Below are positions 1-12,800 of a DNA stretch of 64,000 bases, one piece after another (positions within the stretch are counted from its first letter, which is position 1; each line of letters opens with the position of its first letter). Under the pieces are notes generated by a model that saw nothing but the letters and a program-made list of their open reading frames with translations, ran no database searches and was not told the DNA's origin. The stretch comes from Synchiropus splendidus (taxonomy: Eukaryota; Chordata; Actinopteri; Syngnathiformes; Callionymidae), in contig NC_071334.1 of NCBI RefSeq assembly GCF_027744825.2, forward strand, positions 2,886,437-2,950,436, given 5' to 3'. The position numbers and the translations under genes were made by a program.

Positions 1-2711
1 ACATCACAAATTGAGACGGCATATAGGGGTTGTGTGGGTGTGGGATCGCAGATCGTAAAGGGAAAAGCTGGAGCTGCTGCTTTATGTTTTTAGTCACATG
101 AATTGTGTCCTGCGGCACTTTGGTCTGGCGATCCTGGCAAAGGAATGGTGACAACAAATGGTTACGTTGAGGGTGTCACGATGGTATTCCCACTCTGGTT
201 TCAAGTGTTCTCAAAGTCGGCGGCGACGGCCCCAGACAGTGGTGAATTCTTTTGTATCTGTCGGCACCTTTGTGAGGACTTCTTGAGTGTGGACTCGCAC
301 CTGCCTCTGCTGGTCAGGGTGTGCAACAACGCTGTTTTCCTCTCAGCTGCAGCACAAACATGTTTATTTCTCAGGTTTGCAACCCCAGGACCATTTCACG
401 CACCATTGAACAGGACTTTTTTTTAGAAGTCTGCATGTATTTATAGTGCTCGTGCGCCGCCTCGTTGATGTTGTCGTCGCTCGGGTAAGACGGCTGCTAC
501 TACAGCGTGTCACAGATCAGCTGGTCTCAGAAGAGCGGTGGCTTTTCCCTGGCGTGTCGACCGCAGTGCTGCAATCTACCGAGGTCTGCTTTCAGTTAGA
601 AACCATCGGCGCTCCGCTGGTCGGGACATCTCGCTGGTTGTGGCCTTGTGGTGGCAGAACCGACTGAGCGGCGGGACGTTTGGTGCCCTTTTTATTAGAG
701 AGGAGCCTGCTCTCTGGCTGCCGCATCCCTCGCTCCTTACAGGAATCTATGCCAACGTGAAGGACTATTAATACCTCCAGTCCCTCATCGCACCCTGCAA
801 CTGCAGTCTCCTCACTCACACTTTCCCTTCTCCCTGTTGTTTACTCACTTCATTTCCAGCATTCCATCACTTTTTTTTACTTGCCAGCGGGGGTCAGAGG
901 TCGAGCTGGTTACATACTCCCGGGCGGGTGACTGCACCGACTGCTGTATGGGACAAACAAACCATGACACCAACAAATAAGCCGTTTGCTGTGCGAGTCA
1001 GCGTGCTGCCGCATCTCTGTGGCGTCCCTCCCTCATATTTCCTCCCCTGGGGAGTGCTCGCTTCACTTCATATATCAGTCAGCTCCTCTTCAATCGTCCA
1101 TATTCAGGCTTCAAAGTCTTTGTGCCTTGTTTACTACGAGCTTCAGTTTCCCTGTTGCCTCCATGAACCAGTGCACACACCTTGTCACATTTCCCCACAC
1201 ATAGAGCTCAAATTCCACGTCATGCAAGACATGCATCACAACCTTGAGAAGACCTTGAAGAGCTACCATCTCCTGTGATCCTTTGGCATCTATAGAATGA
1301 TCCAAACTTGATACCCCTCCATCACAGAGGAGGGGTATCACTGTCTACTCTGTCTGCTTGGCTTTAGTGCCCCGTCTCCCTCTTTGGGTGAAAGCTATAG
1401 ACAAACTTCAGACCTAAATAACTAACAGGAGTAGCCGTGAGCCACTTTCCATTTCTCTCGGCTTCATGCCACATCATTTTCCTCCTTGACCACAGCTTTT
1501 GTGATCCCTCCTCCCTTTGTCATCCTACCTCTCCCTCCTTTTGAAACAGTGATGAGAGAACGTCTCTTGGGATCCTGAATTCACTTGCCCGAATGTTCTG
1601 GAAACACTGGGTCGACAGTACGGTTCTCCTAGTTCCTGAAGCTTCTCTGTCCATCTGAACCTGTTGAAGCTGACCACCTCACTGGCTTTCTGATGATTTA
1701 TTTATCTATTTTCATTGGCACCAAAAAAAGAAAAAAAAGATCAGTCCCACTGCTTGTCTTGTGGGGTCACATCATAATTTTGCTACAGAAACACATTTCC
1801 TTGTTCTCAAAAAACAAAGTTTCATTTTTTCCAACAGTTACACTATAGATTCGGGAACAACTTATATACATGTTATTTATATGTGTATTATGACACCTCC
1901 CTCCCCCGCCCGATATCAATGCAAAATAAGTTATACACGCAGTTTAAACTTTTTTTTAAACTTCTTCATGCCATCTATTGTCTCTGTTACTGGGCTTGTC
2001 TTAAACACTGAGCTCATCACGGGTTATTTTCTCAGCACACCAGTCCCTCAATTCCACCAATCGCTTTTGTCTTCTTTGTCCCTGTGGAACAGAGCAGCAG
2101 CTACTGTTTGAATGAGCCGCTCACACACACCTTTACCTCTCAGACTCCGCCCCCCTCCAAACCTCCGCCAGGCTCCGCCCTTGTGAGGTGCTGTCAGCCC
2201 GGAAACTACTTGCGGAAAATATAAGTCCATCGTAAAAGTTGGAGCATCAGTCGCATCAGTTTTTAAATTTCCTTCCACGTGAAATCCGCATATTTGGATG
2301 GATGTATTTTCAGGGTAAAAATGGACTCTATTTTTTATTTGCTCATTTGCAAAGCTCCTTACTTCCTGTCATGTTGTTTCATCGCGACTTTCAACGGAAT
2401 TTTTCATGTATAACCTGCTGCAAAACCTGCTATTATTGGCCTTAACAATCAAAAACGTCTCATGGGCTACATTTAAGTTTGAGTTTGACTGGTCACCTAA
2501 ATAGATGACAGGGTGGTCACAATCGTATTAATATCAACATCAATATCAATATCAGTCAGTATCGTTCTAAAAATTGCAGCAACATGAAGGCCATTTGTCA
2601 GAGAAACCAAGACCTCTGGACAGCGCCTCCCGTGTCTCCGTGAGGAACGGCACCTTATTTGTGTTCAGACGACTCACTTTATTTTATTTTCTAATTTTAT
2701 TCTTTTAACAG
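1..2711 (+). other. igfbp3: igfbp3 intron 1 (3' part) or upstream DNA, no exon found
   Basis: No open frame here carries the cysteine-rich N-terminal IGFBP domain (GCGCC-type motif), so igfbp3 exon 1 must lie left of the window and this stretch is most simply the end of intron 1. It ends in a pyrimidine-rich tract and AG at 2,710-2,711. It holds a diverged repeat at about 2,085-2,240 that recurs inverted near 59.7 kb. Nothing else in it is supported. Confidence 0.55.
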
Positions 2712-2953
2712 AAAACAACCACAATCAAGTAGAGAACAACAGCAACGTGACATCGCCGCAGCTTCCAGGCAACAGGATCGTAAAGTGCTTGTACGGGCGC
2801 GGGCTGACGGACGGACGCGCGCCACTGCAGAACAAACTGATCAAAAAAGAGCAGAGCAGAAGAACGCACAGCTACAAAGTGGAGGCGTCTTTGGGAGGAA
2901 CCAATGTGGACGTTCAGAACTTCTCGCTGGAGAACCCGAGAGAGACCGAGTAT
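2712..2953 (+). CDS. igfbp3: igfbp3 exon 2 (central linker)
   Basis: The acceptor is TTTTAACAG and the donor GTAAGT follows TAT. The exon is 242 bp: two bases finish a codon from exon 1, then 80 codons run from NNHNQVENNSNVT to ENPRETEY. N-glycosylation sequons NNS and NVT are visible. The linker is poorly conserved, as in all IGFBPs, but SYKVE..., DVQNFS and RETEY align with mammalian IGFBP-3. Confidence 0.92.
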
Positions 2954-5900
2954 GTAAGTAGAAGTGTCTCAGCCAGATATTACAGCGGGAAGTGGGGTTG
3001 ATGTGTGAGCAGGTGACAGGGCTTCAACACCCCAAAAATGGTTCTACCCAAGAACAAACACATGAAATGATGTGGACATATTGAAAATGCGAACTTCACT
3101 AGTTGTTCATTATGTTTGTGGCACACTACTATGACTCCATGTAAGATCAAGTGCCACGTCCCACTAAAGGTTTCTAAAGACTGAAGCGCACCTTTAGGCC
3201 CATTTGCTCCCTTTACTTTGTATATGTACCAGTCAAGTTTCAGACAATGTTACAGTCGCAGATCCCATACTTCCGTGTGTTCTTTGCATTTGCATTGCTG
3301 TTCCCCAATATATCCACCAGAGGGAGCATCCCACAGTCAAAGTTTATGACAACAACAAACTCCGAGACCAACATGGCAACTGTGGAAGAAGCATTGATGT
3401 GAAGCACTTGCACAAAAGTGGAAACGGGGGCATCATTGTAGGAGGCAGTGGTTGGTGAGGACGTTAAATATATCGCGACAGGAGGATCGAAAGTTTCCGG
3501 CAAGTTTCCGTTTGTGTTCTCTTCGTGTCTCATTAGAGCTATAGATCGGGTAGTAAGAGCAACACTGCCCCCCAGGGTTTCTAGCAGTACTGCTCTGTTT
3601 GGTCTGTATCCGAAAGCTTTGTTGAAACGTGCAGAAATACAGAGGAAATGAAGGCAGAGCACGGACAGAAGGACCCGTCTGTGTCCGGATGTGTGTGCAG
3701 TCACCGGGAGTTGACGTGTGACTCGCAGCTCGGTCCGAACACACCTACTTTGGTGGATATTTTGTTATACTTTGTTTCTGCTTTCTAAACTCATTGAGAA
3801 AGCATTTAAAAGCAGTGAGACAAACCAAACAAAAGACAACAAACTGTCGACAAAGAGAAACAGTAGGTTTAAAAGATACATGTATTTGTATGTAAATGTA
3901 TCTTTGTGGTATCCCTCCTAAGACAGCAATAAAGAAACATGTTCTCGCTGCTCTACAGATCTGGAAGCATTTCTCAAGACACAGTGTCAAAGAGGACACA
4001 AAAAGAGATGTACTCCAGGCAACAGGGAGCAGCAGGGGGGTCACGGTTCGATGCCTTCACGGGACTCAACATTGATTTCCATAGGTTGTTAATCTCAGAA
4101 TTATTCGGAGTACATTGACACTGATAACAATATATAAATAAAAGCAATGTACATAAGTATATTTTTTGATGCAACCTTTATTTTTCGTTTTTAACTGCAA
4201 TTTTCTTTTTCTTTTTTGCATCCTTTTAATTCAACATTTATTTATTTATTTTACCTGCCAGGAATGGGCTCCTGCAAATAAATCTTTGATGTTCTTGGAT
4301 GAAAAATCAAGGACATGTAGGACATTTTATGGCTGAAGGCAAACAAGAAATCCACTGGAAGTCATTTTAGAAAAAGAAAATGCTAATCTGTCTAAAAATG
4401 TACATAGAAAATGATCATAAAAAGCCAACCTTAGAAGAAAGTCCTGGCGGTTTGAAATCTTCTGCTCACTCTAACTAAGAAAAAGTCCACGTGGCCTGAC
4501 CGTCTGCTCAGCTTGGCCAAATCCAGAGGCTTGTTGGGGTCTATACGAGCAGAAGCTCGCCGACCCCAAACCACCCAGGGCCTCCAACAAACTCAGGAGC
4601 CAGAACTTCAAACACAGCTTGTGCGTTTGACAAACATGTTGTATACATCCTCCACCTCTCCCGCCGCCAGGACAATCATTTCAGTGTTTAGATCTCGACC
4701 TTGTTTAGGCTTTAGCTCCTGCGAATGACGCAGATGTGTGTCTTCTCCGCGTATGCGGGAGCCGCACGTGCAGGTAGCGTCCAAACAATGCCGCCGCTGG
4801 CTCATCAAGAGTTTGCCCGAAGCCCAGCTGGCGGTCGGAGCCCTCCACGTCGTGTTGTCGGAAACAGCGGCCGTGGTGATTACACGCCTGCGAAGAGGAA
4901 GGTGAAGTTTATACATCGTTTGGTGAGTCTGTGTTGTTGAAGTCGGACCAGTCTGTTTTCACACACGGCCATTTCATTCCCTCTGATGTGATGTTATCGT
5001 CTCCATCCGGCCTTCTGTTTGCCCCCAAAGTGATTTGCAGTAAACATGTGGACCATGTGCCACAGAGAAGGTCATCTGAAGGTCCCACAAGGTGAACAAA
5101 CCGGCTGTACCATTTCAGCACCTCATCATGCCTTAATATCAATATTGTCTCCAAAGGTTTCCTCCTGCTGTCCATGAGCAGATTCTTCTTTTCTTGTTAA
5201 CGGATGACTCCAAGTCTGAAGGTGGGAGTGGAGCCCAGAGAGGTTCCGGCGTCTGGTTTGGTGGACAAGAATGGTCTCTAGATGCCCCGTAACGGCAATG
5301 AGCACAGCTCAACACCAGCTCCAAACCTCGAATCAATAAACCAATAAACATGGCAGTGGTTTTCCCTTACTGATCCTGAAGTTAAGGTGTGTTGAAGTTG
5401 GTTCCATAACACTTTGTTTGGAATCCAGCCTGGTGTTCCACTCATCAACCCTGGCAGATGAGCTGCCCGTCCGTCCGTGAGTGTTGGAAGTCTCTGAACG
5501 AGGATTACAGGACCATTATTGATAGTTTCCATGGTGTTTGCCTCTTCATTTTATTTATTTTTTACTGGTGTTGAACTGAGCTACCTGCACTCTGCTGCAC
5601 GAGGGGTGTGTTGTAGTGAGAAGCCTGGTTCAGGACCACAGCTCCTTCAGTCCAAATACTTCATGGTTCTGGACCTCAATACACAACAGGCGCCACTGTT
5701 TCTCAGACTTCGTTGTTTTTTGTTTTGTTTTTTATTAGCACAGTTTTCATTCAAGAAACAATGCCTCAGTTTCTTTTTTAAATGGTTGTGGACTTTCAGT
5801 CAGTTATTCCCTCGGTTTGAGTAATCAAACAATCTGTATCTATGACACAACCACGGACAAATTCACCGCATTGCCACGACTCATTGAAAGGGAATCACCA

Positions 5901-6850
5901 GCTGTAACTCTGCGGCTATATGACACCGCATTAGTCCGGTCGTCTAATACCATTATCTGCACAAGCAGGTTATGTATCTTGATGAAACTAAGTCACCACT
6001 AAGAAAAATCACCATTGTGTGTGACATTAACTGACGCTGTTGACAAACGACTGAAAAATAAAAATACGCGTTGGATCTCAATGAAGTAAATGATCCATAA
6101 AATGGGCATGAACTAAGATGATACAATGTTTTTTGTAATACTTTTATCTCCATTAACAAAGAAAATACTTTCATTCGTAGCTCGCCTTGTTTGCCGATTT
6201 GGAAGCCATGTTTATTTGCTGAAAATAAAACACAATGCATTCTGGGTAGCTCTCGCTCCCAAGGCTAGTAAAAGGTAAACGCGATGGACACAATGAGGAA
6301 CCAAAATATCTCGGTACAACAACCAAGATGAGGAGTGTTCGCATGGTGGGGAGGCAGAACATTTATCTGGGGTTGGAAACAAAGAGAAAGACCACGCAGC
6401 AATGGAAAGCGATCGTAATGTTAAGACTTGAACAACACAATAGAGGGCCCCTTCTCTTGCTCAAAACGGTCATAAAACTTTCTGAGTTGATTGGAAACTT
6501 CACGACTAATAAAGGGTGAGGTTTTTGGTGGGACATTACATATGTGACGGAATGGGATTTTATGTATTTATGAACATATTCCAGGAAAGGAAGCTGTGAT
6601 TGGTCTGTGTAAAGGTCTAAACGCAGCCTGCCAAATGACAAACCGACTGCGTACACTGTGTCTAAAGACTGGTGTTTAAATGTGCGCGTCTTCGCTGTGT
6701 CACCAGGGTCCATGTCGGCGTGAGATGGAAGGCATCCTCAACAGTCTGAAGATCAACAACGTGCTGAACCCGCGAGGCTTCCGCATCCCCAACTGTGACC
6801 GAAAAGGTTTCTACAAGAAAAAGCAGGTAAGTGGCTCTCCCTGTCTCCCT

Positions 6851-6887
<37 letters not shown>

Positions 6888-9800
6888 CCTGCGGACAGAA
6901 CCGCCGCATGCCCCGACACTTCCGAAGAATCTCCGCCGACTCATTCCAGCCACTCACACGACCACATTCCCCCTATACTTCTCACAGGTTGCCCTGACAG
7001 CCACATCAACACTATATTATCAGAATGGCTAATAAGCACGTATCTCTCCAGTAAATGCATGTCTGACTCACAGGAAATGAAGCGGGTCAGGTGTGTTTGT
7101 GGGTGTGGGAGAGTGTGGGGGGGCAGGGATGTAAGAATGTGGTCTGGGAGCGTGTGTGTGGCACGGTGGATGTGGCGGCGGGGGAGTGTTCGCATGGCGC
7201 TTGTTTGACGGCGGTAGTGTCGGTGAGGATGCTGCCGGTGAGGTTAAAGAAACAAACAAAGGCCCTCGCTGGTTGGTCTTTTTCTTGTCTGTGGTTCCGG
7301 TTCAGGCCACCCAGGTCCTAATACCGCTCCCTGGACCTGGACCACGGCAAGTCTGGTGCAGTAGCTGCCAGCAAGACATGAGGCAGAGCTGTGAGTTGGA
7401 GGGGGTGGGGGGCTCCCGTGTCATTGAGACTCTTATCTGAGGGGCTCCGGGATCCATTCAGGGAAGTGTATGAGTCACCCGAAAATAAACCTCTGGCAGC
7501 GTGACTCACTCTAGTCAAAACACACAATTATTCTTTTCCTGAAGTTTGAAATTCCAGCGTGACTTTGTTCGTGTCATGCAGCAGGTTCTGGCCCTTTATA
7601 CAAGCGACGGGAAGTTTTGAGTCACTACACTGACTCAGATCTTTGAATCTCGTTTGGCAAAGTGACTAAGATCAAAGTCGTTTCCGAAGAGTTCCCCAAC
7701 ACATTTGTGGTCCGTCCGGCCTGGAAAACTAAACTGGCGGATGTGGTTGTGACCCTCTGTGGGTCTGCAGGTCAGAAGAGAGCAGAGTCGCAGCAGTAAC
7801 TGCAACCGTGTCTTCCTAGCTCCTTGACAGGTTCTCAGTCCGTCACATAGGATGTATAGCAACTGTAAGGGTTTTTACTGCAACACCTTAACATGCGTTG
7901 ACTCTTGTGCTTGGACTTTAAAGGAGAGTCTCGTGTTGCCATGACACAATGGTGGTGTGGCCCAATTGGTGCTGGCCCAACTCTCACTGTTACTAGGAAG
8001 GAAAAGCAAGTGAAGCCCAGATTGCCTTTTATTTGGTCAAAACCAATTGAAGTTATTTTTTTTTTTTAAACAAACCTATTAAAAGCACATATGACACATG
8101 TGGACAGAACTGGTATCTGGGTCCAGGTTTGCCTTTAGCTGCCCAAAGCTCCGGTCTTCGACCACAGAAAATGGCTGTTTGTATCAAACAATAAACTCCA
8201 TTAGCATTGGTTTCGCCTGCGGTTCGCTCCTGCTCACTTTAGCCACTACCTCTTGGTAGCGCTAGAATTCACGGTGGTGATTTGAGTCCGACTTCGCAGT
8301 GTTGCGGGTGGGTCTACATCATCATCATCACAAGGGGCATGGTTTCCCGGGGAGGTGCTGCTAACGGTTGTGTTTTGCCATTTCTATATCGTAATGTAGA
8401 ACTTAAAGCCACAATAAAATGACTCATCATGTATGAATAGTATCTTGCGAAAAAACGGAAAGAAATCGCCCCGTTGATTTTCTGGTATAGCCCTAAAGAA
8501 TTGACCTTCACAGACAAGTGTTGAGTTGGAGCCTTGTCTCTGTACTTTGGTCCTATACACACAAGGACACACCATTATCTTTCCGATCTGTTTCCCTAAT
8601 GTTCAACACTGACTGACGACGAGCTCAACCAAGACAAGGGAGAGTGGCCGGGGTAGAGGTTTTTTTTCTTTCTGTTGTGGCTTGAAGGTCAACGTATGAA
8701 AAAAAAACTCTCTGGAGATTGTACTTTGCTGCTTGTTACGAAAGAGGTGCCCAATCCTTGTCTTTGAATTTGTCTTTGAAAGACTTAGGGGTCCTCAAAC
8801 ACAAATGCAGAAGGGCCTTAAAACCTTATTTTTCCAACTCTAAGGGCCATTTATTAAGGTTGGTCAGGTGACTGAGTGCTGTCGCAAAATCACTGAGATT
8901 TTCACTGTCCACTTTTCTTTTTGCATCAAACTTGCATAATTTTCATACAACAGAGCTGGCAAATTGTGTATGCGCATACGTTTTCCCTATGTGTCATTTT
9001 TTCAACTTTACTTCTATTTTAAACTAGTAGATGTACTAGGAACAAAGAACAAACTTTCAATGTCAATTCTGTGTAAGACCGAGCAGCCTGGTGGTCTCAC
9101 TTGAATAATATTGTGAGAAATAGTCAATGAACCGATTGCTATTTTTTTAAATGGCACCAACTGTTCAGTGGTTATTGTGTCCCTCATAACTCTTAACAGC
9201 GAGGTGGGGCCACAAGGTAAATCAGCCTCATGTTCAGGTGGTCCCAGCACATAAGTGGTGACATCATATTGACAGAACCCCGGTTCTTGTCTTTCATGTG
9301 GCGTTCAGGGACCACAAATAAGCATCTCGCTGGCCTCGGGACTAGAGCAGAGGCAAACCTGTACCACCAGGGCCCATTTGACTTCCAAGTCGAAGACCCC
9401 TGGACCAGAGAAATGAGTGTACAGACGAAGGCGTAGAACTGGTGGTGACCGTCTTATGTGGAGGAGAGACTTGTACGAGACAGACCCGATGGATTCTGTG
9501 GACGGGACCTAAATTTCTGTTTCAGAGTTGCTGCAGGGGCCACACGCATTTCATTAACCCTAATTGAAGGCATTGAATGAAGCCACAAAAAGGTTCTGTT
9601 TTTAGCAGCTGTGAGAAATACTTGTGGCACAAGAAGCCTCAAACAAAAAAACTCATAATCCCCTTCACAATGAAGACTTGACAATAGGAATGACTCCGAG
9701 CGCTAAGCCTCTAGGTAGGACTCTCTTGCAGTACACCGTGGCCCCCAAGTTAGTGATGACTGGAACTGGAGCTGCTGTAGTCGCTGCTTCGACACTGTCC

Positions 9801-12800
9801 TAATTTGCTCCCCTGCTTTAGTTGGCCTTGGGAAAGGTACTTAAATAACAACCCAGAATCTCAAAATGACTTTTTAATCTGGTGAGCAACTGTAAGATAA
9901 GACTCAGTTCTGTGTGTGTGTGTGTGTTGCAGAGTGCCAGCCTTCTCTCGCTGGTGTGCGGCTGAGGCAGAGCCGGGAGGGAGGGGGGGTTGGTGTTAAA
10001 TCCACTCAGAGGGGATGTGTCTTCACGGTGCGTTGCAGATTTATGACCGGAAACACTGCGAAGAGGAGACCGTGTGAACCGTCTCGAGTGACAATACTGT
10101 GAAAAGAAGGAGTGTGGGGGAGGAGAGGGGGGGGAGGGCGAAGCGTGGGCCGTGAGTGGGGGGTGGTGGTGGTGGAGGTGACGGCTCGAACAGTGCTGGA
10201 AGAAAGGTCTTTGCTCATAAGACACTAGATTCCCGGATGGTTGAAGTGAATCTTAATGTTTCATTTTTTAACATTGTGATGATTCGTGATCTTAACTCTG
10301 ACTGTAAAATTTAGAATTTCTAAAATTGTGTGTTCACACGCTTGTGTGATGATGGTGATGATATTCTCTCTTAACATCTCTAACATGTAGTCCTTATTTT
10401 TCCAGAGGTCAGATGAAGGTGAAAACTTCACAACACAAACACAGGTCTCCCCAACTCCTCTCAGAATTTAATTTAAAATCCCTGCAGTCACACCTTTTTA
10501 AGAGCAACCGGATAGTTTCCTTGTGGCTCGCATAAGACTGTAGACTAAGATGAGCAGCAAGATGATCCCACATATGGACCATAATGTCTGCAGATGATAT
10601 AGTGATTCGTGGTGAGACAATGGAGGAGAAGCTGGATAAGGATGTGCATGAGAGGGAGGCTGGGCGACCAGAGGAGAGGTGGGGAAGGAAGGGGAAGAAA
10701 AGGCTGGTGACTCATATGGATGTGGGGGACTCCCCTGGTCTTGTACAAGTCCATGAGAAGGTAACAAGCAGACGTTTAGCACGAACAGACGCGAGGACCA
10801 AGTCACACACAGAAGTGACCCTTGACTCACAATTATGTTGCACCAGCATCTTGTGGATATGTGTTGACATTTTTTTCCTGAAAGACACGTTTTGGTCGTG
10901 TTCCAAAGTCAGGGTCTATGCTTGGGTCCTGTATTTTTTACCTCATTTTCATGGATGGTAAAATGTTTTTTTTTTTTTGACTCACTGTAAACAGGATTCA
11001 TGGGAAGGACCATCTGAATTTTTTGTGTGACTCTGTAAAAGACAAGTCATTGTGAAATGAATGTGTCCACCAGTTCATGACTGACAGTAGTAAAAATGGT
11101 GTGTAATTACTACCATGTACTTACAGAAGGATCTGAGTGACTCATTTAGTGGGAAACTTGAGTGACGAGTCACAGGGGACACCACAATCTAGTGTCTCCA
11201 ACTGAGTCAGAGGAGCTCCACAAAATCATTTCCAGTGATGAGAAACATTCTTGGTGAGTCAGAAGCCTCGGGGTTTTTAAGGAGAGAAAGTGAGCAGGGT
11301 CGTGACTCGCCGTCGCAGATCTGTTTGTGTGGCTGGTAACCTGAGTGAATCTGGCGCGCTCGGCTGCAGGACCTCTATTTTTAGCGGCGGTTCTATGAAT
11401 TGGCTCAGTATCCCGACGGAGGCCATGCGTGCCCGACACAGAGCCGCTCAGTACAACTGTCTCTCATGGCCACTTCTGCCGTTCGGCCTCTTTTGTCAGG
11501 ACTCCACTGTGGCTGCCACTTCCTTGTTTGGCCAGGAATCACTCACAGAGGTGTGTGTGTGTCCGTGCACCTGTGTGTGTGGAAAGACAAGCGTTGGTCA
11601 CGTCCCCTCACACGTCCAAACTGTGGGAAGGGGTCCATGCTTGGGTCCTGATTGTCTTTTGTGTGGACAGCGATACATGCATATATATTAGGGGTGGGAC
11701 TTTTTATTACGATTAATAAATTACAACCAAAAATGCGTTAAAATATTTTAATAGCGGTTAATCGTTTTTATTTAATTTTATTTCATTGAACAGTTTGCTC
11801 TCCAGACAACAGGGACCCTTTGTCAGTGCAGGAGTTCCTGCTCCACTGATCCCACTGATGCACAAGACACGTGGCAGCTAGGATGAGAACAACAACAACA
11901 AACATGGAGGAATCCTCCCTGAACCAAAGCAAACTAAAGCAGCTGTTGGCTTTGGTTCAGGGAGGTTTTTCACTACACAATGACCAGGGTTTCCACCACT
12001 CTGAATGGACTTGACATTCTTATACAAATATTTTCAAGACATGAAAAGAGCTTTAGTTTCAAATCAGGTGATATTAAAACTTGAATATAGCCACCATGGT
12101 GATTTATTGTGATATTGTCAAACTGATTTATATTTGGTTGTTTAAATGTATGTGTTGGTGATATACCAAATCCATTCAAATTGGAAAATGTGGCTTCTTG
12201 TGGCAAATATTCTTTTTGTTTTGTTTTATTTATTTATTTTATGATATCTATTTTTTAAACTTTTTTTACGATTTAAAAAACAATTATTTTTATTTTTTAT
12301 TTTTTATTTATATATATATATTAACTTTTTTGTATTTTACTACATTTTATTATGTTTATGTTGCTTTTTTACTTTTTTAGTATTTAAAAAAGAAAAAAAC
12401 ATTTTTTATTAATTTATATTTATAAATAATAATTATAAATAATATAAAGTCTACTATGCCTGTAATCACACTCTCAAGTTAAAGATGAAACTCATGAGCG
12501 AGTGAAAATACAAACAAAAAGAAAGCAGACGCACCAACATAGAGGCTCACAAACACATTCAATATGAAAAGACAAAGCCACATTGGATGCACAAGAGAGG
12601 CAAATGCACACAGACGATCAAACTCACAACACATGAATAAAAACGGAGATAGGACAGAAGAACGGTCATAAATCAGTGCAATAGCCCAAAAGCATATGCA
12701 ACAGAAACAAAGCAAAAAGGAGCCAAAAATAAACACAACAAGCATGAAAGCAAATGACTTGTCTAGTGGAGAGAATCCTTCAGGTTGTGAGCCGCATCAG

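Noticed and set aside
4500..4930. Minus-strand 102-aa frame and plus-strand string QCRRWLIKSLPEAQLAVGAL
   Set aside because: Looks faintly protein-like but is short, has no recognised family and no splice context; left as intronic sequence.
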